Source: Rhinopithecus roxellana (lineage: Eukaryota > Chordata > Mammalia > Primates > Cercopithecidae). From it: a stretch of DNA of 64,000 bases. Positions within the stretch are counted from its first letter, which is position 1; each line of letters starts with the position of its first letter. Positions 56,501-64,000 of this stretch are shown here, in pieces. The stretch is taken from NCBI RefSeq assembly GCF_007565055.1, contig NC_044561.1, forward strand, positions 25,576,114 through 25,640,113, given 5' to 3'. A program made the position numbers and the translations under genes. The notes under the pieces were generated by a model. That model was not told where the DNA came from, searched no databases, and worked only from the letters and a program-made list of their open reading frames with translations.

Positions 56501-58812
56501 AAAGGAAAGACTGGGGTTTTTGATGTGGATGTAAATGCGGTGGGATGAGGACACGACCCCTACTGTTTAGGGTGCTGCTGGGGAGGGTGGTGAGAAGGGA
56601 CAGGACCATCAGGTTAGTGGAATGAACATTTGGGGAAAGAGGGTGGAGGACTTGGGTGGTCCTCAGGGGCAGTCCTGGGGTGGGGTCTCCAGGCTGTAGC
56701 TCTGGAGGAGTCCCTCTAAGAGGAGAAGGGACTGGACTCTGTGCCTTGTCCCTGCAGGGCCCAGGGATGAAATAGGAGTCTGAAGACACTGATCTTTGGT
56801 TTGGAAGAAATGAACACTCTGTACCGGCGCAGCCACTGCCCGTCCTCAGCCAGGCCTTAGTCCAGGTGCACAGACAGTGGCTCAGATCAATACTGAGTGA
56901 AGCGGGAAGCTTTATAAACTGAGTCCATTAAGCTGCCACTCCAGGTCAGGTGCCACTTATCAGTTAAAGGTCATTAACTGCTCACCCAGGGTTGGTCAAC
57001 TGGAGGGAAGCTAAGCGGTTACGTGACAGTTTGGAATGTTGCTGTCTAATACAGTTGGGTATTAGAAAATCTAATAAAATTAGGTGTCAGTTGGCTGCAG
57101 GGGTCTGTTGCAGACAACTGATCACTGGGAATATGTAGGCCATGGCAGCTGACTGGGAGCCTGCTAGGAAACGATTGCCCTGTTTTGAATCACCCTCGTC
57201 CTTCAAAGGGGCTTCATTTGAGGTACACCACATCCTGTTTTGGGTCTGGGATGGAAAGGAAGAGACAGAGGCCAAGTCATGTGTCCAAGCTCTTTTCCAG
57301 GCTCAGGCACCTATTCCAGGGCATCGGCCTTCCCTGAAACCTTGGGTCAGGATGTCTTGAGACAGTCAGGGCAGTTCATGTTTTGGGGGTTCCAGAGCAC
57401 GATCTGGAGGTCTCAAGGGTAAAGACATCTCTGGCCCCAAGGCCTCAGGTGCATCACGCACCAGTGCGGTGACTGGGAAGTTGGGGAAGTTGCATGACCC
57501 CCTTAAAGAGAATGCCTTCAACTGTAAAGTGCAGGCCACAGCTCCCGCTCTGCCTGCCCACAGGGCTGACGTGGGGCTCACAGGAGACGATGGCACGTAT
57601 TGTCCATGAGTTGTAAAGCCTCCCACACAGGCAAATGAAGAAAAGCCAGCATCCATCCTCCCCTGCCCTGGAGCATCCACGTCCCCTCTCTGGTCACCTG
57701 CTAGCAAGTGTGTAGTTTTTCTCTCAGGCATTTAATGATGGAGAGATCATGGAGCATTGAAGAATCAGCCAGTTTTTCTAAAGCTTTAACTCTGTTCAAT
57801 GATGTTCAGCCTCATAATGCTAACAAGTCGACCCTAGTAAAGTGTTTAGACAGCAGTGCAGAGAACCGGAGGCTGTGGGGGTTGCAGGACTGTCTTGGGT
57901 CCATGTGGCTCTAAGTGGGATTGAGCCCAGGCCCTCAGGCCCCAGCCCCCATGCTCAGTCACTCTGCTCAGCTGCCTTTCTGGACCATTTCATCTACATA
58001 AAGGCATTTTCCACACAACTTTTCTCTTAGGTGTTTTTAGTGCACACGGAAACACAAGATCTTCCTGAAGCCCAGTGTTGGCTCAGAGGCTCTGTCAGGG
58101 AGTCAGTGAACAGTGGGATCAACCATTTGAGCTCTGCATAAATTATGGTCCATTTTCTCTGGTCTTCTGCCAACAAGATGTCAGCAGCTCTCTTTACTGT
58201 GAGTGCGTTTCCCAGGATCTTAGCTGATGAATTTGAGGAGAAAAACATTTTCCTTCTTCAAGAATCTATGCAGCCTGAGTCCAGCAGCAGGTCAAGAAAG
58301 GGCCCCCGACCAAGCACAGGTGCACCTGCAGATGGTGAGCTGCCGGCACTGTGGGTACTCAACGCTTACGCTGATTCAAGAATATTGATTGCAGGTTTGT
58401 TCCAAAGTTGCATCTTTAAAATAAATCAATAAAAATGCTGAGCCATATTGTTATTCATGTAAGAAAATTTTAATTTACTATTCAATTAGTAGTGCTTCAA
58501 CCACATAAAGATACATTCATAGCCCAGCTTTGGTTCACATTTAATAGCAAAATGCATCTGAAGTTCATGTTTAGACATTAACTGATTGTTAAACATTTGC
58601 TGAAGTAGTTCTGCCCCTACAATAGCATTGCCAAATGACTCTTTAATAGACATTATTATTTGGATAAGTTTTACATTAGCAAAAATATAGAGCAGATACT
58701 GAAGTTAGCAGGTGCCCTGCCCATTTCCTCCACTTCCCCCATCATTGACATATTAGTATGGTGCATTTGTTATGGTTAATGAACATATATTTACACGTTA
58801 TTAATTACATTC
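56501..58812. other. Unrecognised stretch without a clear gene
   Basis: Mixed base composition, several short frames, no domain I know. Could contain old exon remnants. Confidence 0.4.
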
Positions 58813-58973
58813 CTTTTTTTTTTTTTGAGACGAAGTCTAACTCCATCACTCAGGCTGGAGTGCAGTGGCGCGATCTTGGCTCACTGCAAGCTCCGCCTCC
58901 CGGGTTCACACCATTCTCCTGCCTCAGCCTCCCAAAGTGCTGGGTTTACAGGCATGAGTCACTGTGCCTAGCC
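58813..58973 (-). mobile_element. Alu with internal deletion
   Basis: From ctcctgcctcagcctccc it jumps to aaagtgctgggtttacag; the middle is gone. Confidence 0.9.
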
Positions 58974-59189
58974 TATTAACTAAATTTCTTAATTGGCATT
59001 ATGGATTTCTCTATTGTGCATTTTCAGGTTTTTTTCATTTTTTTTTAAATTTGCAATGTCTTGCTCCACCTTGCATGCACTCATGGGGAATCGTTCTGCT
59101 GCTGAGAACCCCCTGTGCTTCACCTGTTACTCCTCCTCTCTTTTCCTGCTGAGTTTTTGCTTTTCTCTTAAAAAAAAAAAAAATTATTA

Positions 59190-59482
59190 TTTATTTATTT
59201 TTGAGACGGTGTCTTGCTCTGTCACCCAGGCTGGAGTGCAGTGGGGTGATCTCAGCTGACTGCAAGCTCCGCCTCCTGGGTTTACACCATTCTCCTGCCT
59301 CAGCCTCCCCAGTAGCTGGGACTCCAGGTGCCCGCCACCTCGCCCAGCTAATTTTTTGTATTTTTACTAGAGACGGCATTTCACCATGTTAGCCAGGATG
59401 GTCTTGATCTCCTGATCTTGTGATCCGCCCGCATTGGCCTTCCAAAGTGCTGGGATTACAGGTGTGAGCCACCACGGCCAGC
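59190..59482 (-). mobile_element. AluY-like, full length
   Basis: TTATTTATTT tail, gagacggtgtcttgctctgt to caccacggccagcc. Confidence 0.92.
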
Positions 59483-59483
59483 C

Positions 59484-59802
59484 TTTTTTTTCTTTTCCTT
59501 TCTTTCTTTCTTTTTTTTTTTTTTGAGACCAGTCTCACTCTGTCACCCAGACTGGAGTGAAGTGGTGTGATCTTGGCTCACTGCAACTTCTGCCTCCCAG
59601 GTTCATGCCATTCTCATGCCTCAGCCTCCCAAGTAGCTGGGATTACAGGTTCCTGCCACCACATCTGGCTAATTTTTGTATTTTTAGTATAGATGGGGTT
59701 TCACCATGTTGGCCAGGCTGGTCTCAAACTCCTGACCTCAAGTGATCCGCCCACCTCGGCCTCCCAAAGTGCTGGGATTACAGGCGTGAGCCATTGCACC
59801 CC
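59484..59802 (-). mobile_element. Alu, full length
   Basis: CTTTCTTT tail directly after the previous Alu; head is gccattgcacccca. Confidence 0.92.
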
Positions 59803-60049
59803 ACTGGAAACAGCTGATTTTTTAAATTGTCTCTAGAATTTGCCTTTTTACAAAATGACACATGGTTTGAATCATAGAGTACGTAGCTTCCTCAATAGAC
59901 ATTAAAGGTCATGCCATGTAGGTCCATGGTGCCAGCACCTTGCTCGTGAACGTCCCAGCCTCCAGAACTGTGAGAAGGAAAAATCTGCTGTTTAAACCAC
60001 CTAGCCCACGGTATTGGGTTTTTTGTTGTTGTTTTTGTTTTTATTCTTT

Positions 60050-60084
60050 TTTCCTGGAGACAGGGTCTCGCTGTGTTGCCCAGG
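60050..60084 (-). mobile_element. Alu end scrap
   Basis: Only gagacagggtctcgctgtgt and tgcccagg, after a GTT-rich tail. Confidence 0.7.
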
Positions 60085-60293
60085 AAATCAGTCTGTAATC
60101 TGGGATCACTGACTTGCTGCTGAAAAATCCAGATGGAAAGAAAGGCAGGGCTTTCCTGCTGGCTTCAGTCTGGAGATCTGACTCCAGCTTCCTGCTGGGC
60201 ACGAGGCAGGTGTGGTGAGAGGAGTGGTTTTTGCAGGTACAGAACCGTGGCCTCATTGTACAGTCCCTGGAGCAGCCATGTCCCTCTAGGTGG

Positions 60294-60395
60294 GTGGGTT
60301 TGTGTGCATGGGGCTCTGGGGGTCTGCGTGGGTGTCGTGTGGTGTGACTGTGAATGTGAGTTGGAGTGTGTGGGCGGGAGTGTGTCTCCTCAGGG
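60294..60395 (+). repeat. GTG-rich degenerate tract
   Basis: Irregular gtgtg and gtgggtg units without a fixed period. Confidence 0.6.
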
Positions 60396-60859
60396 GACGT
60401 GTCCTACCTACAGAGCACAGGTGCCGCGTCAACATTCTCCAAGGGAACCCCACCGCCACTGTGTGCTTTCTACACATTGACCGTTCATGGCTCACCACAG
60501 CCGTGCCCAGGGGTTCGCTTTCCAGCTGCATAAAATGAGGCAAAGAGAATGACCCACGCTCCTGAGCTTCTCTGCGAAAGAGCTGCAGGGTGAGTGGTGG
60601 GGGGCTCATGTGGAAGCTCAGGACGACTGGGTGGCATTCATCACTCAGCAGCGGGCTCACTGGTCACAGTGCAGGGGTGATCCACCCCCATGCCTGTGCC
60701 TGGAAATACCTGGGCATGCGGAGTTCCAAGACACCACCTGGTTAAAAGGCGGCCCCTGTGCTCACATAGCCCAGGCCTCTGTCCATATATCACAGATTTG
60801 CACCCAGCCATTAGCCTAAAAAGCCCAAGTCATGGAAACAATAGAAGGGCGGCGTCAGA

Positions 60860-61500
60860 GAGTGAAAAAAATGAGGAAGATGGTGAAAGGCGCAAAGTTT
60901 CGGTGATGCGAAGAGTACATTCTGGAGACCTGGCACGCAGGATGGTGACCACAGTTCATAGTGATGAGCTGCATGCTCGAGATCTGTGAGAACGTGCACC
61001 TCGAGGATCCTCACCACACATACAAATGGCAGCAATGTGAAGTGATGGGTACATTCATTAGCTTGATGGTGTCATCATTTCTTTTTTTTTTTTTTTTTTT
61101 TTTTTGAGACGGAGTCTCGCTCTGTCGCCCAGGCTGGAGTGCAGTGGCCGGATCTCAGCTCACTGCAAGCTCCGCCTCCTGGGTTTCCGCCATTCTCCTA
61201 CCTCAGCCTCCTGAGTAGCTGGGACTACAGGCGCCCGCCACCTCGCCCGGCTAGTTTTTTGTATTTTTTAGTAGAGACGGGGTTTCACCGTGTTAGCCAG
61301 GATGGTCTCGATCTCCTGACCTCGTGATCCACCCGTCTCGGCCTCCCAAAGTGCTGGGATTACAGGCTTGAGCCACCGCGCCCGGCCGGTGTCATCATTT
61401 CACATTGTTTGCACATATCAACACTTCACATTGTACACTTTATATATACACATTTTTAAATTTTTCTATTATGCCTCAATAAAGCCAGGAAAAAATCCTC
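60860..61500 (+). mobile_element. L1M-type LINE-1 3' end, split by an Alu
   Basis: Shows the common old L1 3' pattern: gtgaccacagttcatagtga, cctcaccacacatacaaatg, cacttcacattgtacacttt. AluY at 61081-61387 is inserted within it. Confidence 0.65.
61081..61387 (-). mobile_element. AluY (AluYRa-type)
   Basis: Target duplication ggtgtcatcatttc at about 61068 and 61388. Confidence 0.95.
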
Positions 61501-62092
61501 AGAAATATTCGAATTCTGTGAGCTACCCATGAACACTGATGAATTAGAACCGGCAGGACCCCTGGTGGTCAGTGAGGCCCATCAGCCTGGTTGAAGCTCC
61601 CTGGTGTAGCTGAGTTAGAGCAGCAGCTCCCAGCCCACACCTCCCTCTGGAAGGAGCCGCCCTTCCTGCCTGTGTGAGCAGGAGGGCCCCTGACCAAGGA
61701 GCACACATGTGGGATAGAAACGCAAGCCTGCGAGCAGAGCTATCGCATGGGAAACAGCGGGTATTTTTAAATGACCTGACATTGCATTTTCAAAATATCT
61801 TAACTGATTATCTTGAAGAAATAGGCTTAGTGAATAAATATAATACAATGTTTTCTGGGGAATTAGACCCAGGCCCCCAAAGTAAGATTGCTTTCCATCA
61901 ATCACAAAACCTTATGTGGCAAAGGAGAAATGCACTGGTGGCATATGCAGGTCCCTGGAGGCTGAGATGGTCTAGGGAGATGTCAGGGAGATACTGGCAA
62001 TTCAGCAGCAGTTCAACGTGGCGGGAGAGGTGAGGGGCGCTCTTGTTGCATCACAGTGTAGAAATGGGCACAGGGGAGATTGAGCATTTCTT

Positions 62093-62384
62093 GTTTTTTT
62101 TTTTGGATGGAGTCTTGCTCTCTCGCCCAGGCTGGACTGCAGTGGTGCCATCTCCACTCACTGCAAGCTCCACCTCCCGGGTTCACGCCATTCTCCTGCC
62201 TCAGCCTCCCCAGTAGCTGGGACTACAGGCATCCGCCACCATGTCCGGCTAATTTTTTGTATTTTTAGTAGAGACGGGGTTTCACTGTGTTAGTCAGGAT
62301 GGTCTCGATCTCCTGACCTCATGATCCGCCCACCTTGGCCTCCCAAAGTGCTGGGATTACAGGCTTGAGCCTCCACTCCTGGCC
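62093..62384 (-). mobile_element. AluY, full length
   Basis: Direct repeat catttcttgtt / catttcctgtt around it. Confidence 0.93.
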
Positions 62385-63142
62385 CATTTCCTGTTGCTTT
62401 AGGTGGCCTCTAGCTCCATAGCTGAGGACTCTGAGCCTCATCCCAGTCCTACTCCTCTTTTCTAAGCCTCTTCCACCCAGGAGGATGGCCCAGCAGCAGC
62501 TGAGCCCATGCAGCAAACCCACCACACCCATGCACGCCAGTGCTGCGTCCATCTCAGGCTAGGGCCCCGAGTCATCCAGAAGCAACACTGTCAATACACT
62601 GCCAGCCAGCCACTCTGTCCTCCTGGCCTGCTGAGAGGCTGCTGGAGGAAGAGTCCCACCTCACAGCAAGGAAAGATTGCCCGCTTTTGTCCAAAATAGA
62701 CACGACACTTGGTTGTTTTATTTCATTTCCAATTGATTCATGTATGAAAATCAGGCAATATGCACAACATGTGATACCTACTGTTTCCTGACAAGACAGA
62801 ATCAATCACGAATGGCAGCCTCAGCTAATAAACTGCCTGGGAGAGGGCCTGTCCTCAGCACCTGTACTCCTTTCTTCTGGGACTGAGAATTTTCCAATTG
62901 CCGCCAAAACAGACTTGGGAGACCCATCCTCCAGGGAAAGCTCCTGCACGTCCTACGGGTGTCCTCACACTCACTGCGGGGTTTTGACCCAACCACAATT
63001 TCCCATCTATTTTTCTAAAGCAACCAAGAGAACAAAAGACCTTTTCCGACAGCACACAGCAGCACCTGAGCCTCAGTTTGCTGTTCTGTGATTATGACAC
63101 AGAAGCGCTGAGAAGGGAAGAACGTGGTCCCTTTAAATGATA
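62385..63142. other. Unrecognised stretch before the LTR2-like element
   Basis: No gene or repeat family recognised. Confidence 0.4.
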
Positions 63143-64000
63143 TGGAACAGGGGAAGGAAAGTGCTGGGGAGAGGAGGGTGAGGTCCCTGGCTAGGGCTCC
63201 ACCCCTACAGACCTAGGTGAGGACAGGCACTCCTGCTTTTGTGCCCAAATGTTGCATTTCCCAAGACCATCCTGGCCTGCGGCGTAACCATCCTGTGCCT
63301 AGAAAAAACCCCGAGACTCTAGCAGGCACACACACACAAGCGGCTGGATGTCAAGAAGAGCAGATCAGGCAAAAGAAGACACAGAGGCAGCTGGACGCTG
63401 AGAGAAGCATATTGGTGGAGGAACACACAGGGGGCTGGACGTCGAGGGGAATGCACTGTCAGGCACCAGCACGTGGGCAGGCTACCTACAGAAGCAGAAT
63501 AATGCAGAGTTTGGCCAGGGTGGTTGGAGAAGAGTCCCACCACTGGAGAAGAGTCAGGCTGCCAATAGCCTGACTCCAGGGGAAAACCACCTCCCTTCTG
63601 GCTGCCCAATCTGCTGAGAGCTACTTCCACTCAGTAAAAGCTTGCACTCATACTCCAAGCCGACGTGTGATCCAATTCTTCCGGTACACCAAGGCAAGAG
63701 ACCCCGGGATACAGAAAGCCCTCTGTCCTTGTGACAAGGTAGAGGGTCTAACAGAGCTGTTTAACATAAGTTGCCTATAGACGTCAAAGTAAAAGAGTAA
63801 ACAGTAGCACACGCCAACTGGGGCTTCAGCAGTAAACATCCACCCCTAGACACTGTTGCAGGGTCAGAGCCCCTCAACCTGCCCACCTCTATGCTCCCCT
63901 AGAGGTTTGAGCAGCCGGGCACTAGAGAGGCAAACTGCACCCCCATCAGACACCCTGCGAGGGGGACAAGGGAACCTTTCCCATTTCAATTACAGATCAT
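63143..64000 (+). mobile_element. Class I ERV LTR, LTR2-like (HERV-E/Harlequin group)
   Basis: An LTR that starts near TGGAACAGGGGAAGGAAAG. It has tandem 'agctggacgtcgag'-like units at about 63340-63450, then ctgctgagagctacttccac and tgatccaattcttccggtac, and closes near the window edge. I recognise this as LTR2-like but the exact subfamily is from memory. No gag, pol or env is visible in the window; the provirus, if any, would lie beyond 64000. Confidence 0.7.

Larger units (their letters stand above)
59803..60859. other. Unrecognised stretch
   Basis: Holds an Alu scrap and a GTG-rich tract; no gene seen. Confidence 0.4.

Noticed and set aside
58027..58432. Short frames on both strands as gene remnants
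   Set aside because: No motif or family match; cannot be supported.
1..64000. tRNA, rRNA, CRISPR arrays or prokaryotic defence systems
   Set aside because: No cloverleaf with A/B boxes other than Alu's own, no ribosomal sequence and no spaced direct repeats; the DNA is primate.

Overview
The window is primate nuclear DNA, almost certainly from an Old World monkey (Cercopithecidae). It is packed with Alu elements, and the youngest copies (for example 7172-7506, 27988-28302, 35073-35400, 37446-37751, 51867-52150, 61081-61387) carry the AluYRa-type combination 'ctcaagcctgtaatcc', 'ctagccgggcga', 'gcgtaaac' and 'gagatccggccactgc', which I associate with the Old World monkey lineage. There is no bacterial or viral gene system here and no CRISPR array.

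The protein-coding content is a head-to-tail pair of gamma-glutamyltransferase (glutathione hydrolase) genes, both on the minus strand. (1) A 12-exon GGT1-like gene spans 32075 (ATG) to 19163 (stop), with a poly(A) signal at 19055-19050. Every coding exon, the catalytic threonine and nearly all active-site motifs are present, but the gene is broken in four separate places: the exon 2 splice donor is AT instead of GT; one base is missing in exon 3 at the codon equivalent to the substrate-binding arginine of human GGT1; exon 4 has an in-frame TGA at its start; and the exon 11 donor is TT. I call it a non-processed GGT1-family pseudogene. (2) About 3.3 kb downstream of its poly(A) signal lies the first coding exon of GGT5 (15716-15544). 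I could not find GGT5 exon 2 between 15543 and the left edge, so the rest of GGT5 should lie outside the window and its first intron should be longer than 15 kb. A GC/CpG-rich block at about 2640-3560 lies inside that intron and may be a regulatory element or internal promoter.

Layout: 1-1280 is Alu sequence mixed with a GGA-rich polypurine tract; 1280-4260 is unique sequence with the CpG island; 4260-13660 is a dense Alu cluster with simple repeats and a mariner MADE1 half-element; 13660-16030 is unique sequence, a CA-rich tract, GGT5 exon 1 and a degenerate GATG/GACA repeat; 18990-32080 is the GGT1-like pseudogene with Alu clusters in introns 1-6; 32080-44200 is GC-rich unique sequence with Alus, a perfect 21-bp inverted repeat (37277-37364), a tiny retro-insertion (37040-37075) and a HERV-K-type LTR inserted in an MLT1-type LTR; 44205-44304 is a 100-N assembly gap inside an Alu; 44305-47100 is GC-rich sequence I do not recognise; 47140-51860 is AT-rich old L1 debris with a 20-bp minisatellite (49301-49595); 53185-55670 holds a roughly 0.5-kb inverted duplication; 56125-56500 is an L1PA fragment; 60860-61500 is an L1M 3' end; 63143-64000 is a class I ERV LTR resembling LTR2.

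The order GGT1-like then GGT5 on one strand matches the Ggt1-Ggt5 tandem I recall from rodents, so the pseudogene may occupy the ancestral GGT1 site. Because the window crosses an unsized gap, the relation of sequence right of 44304 to the GGT cluster is not established.
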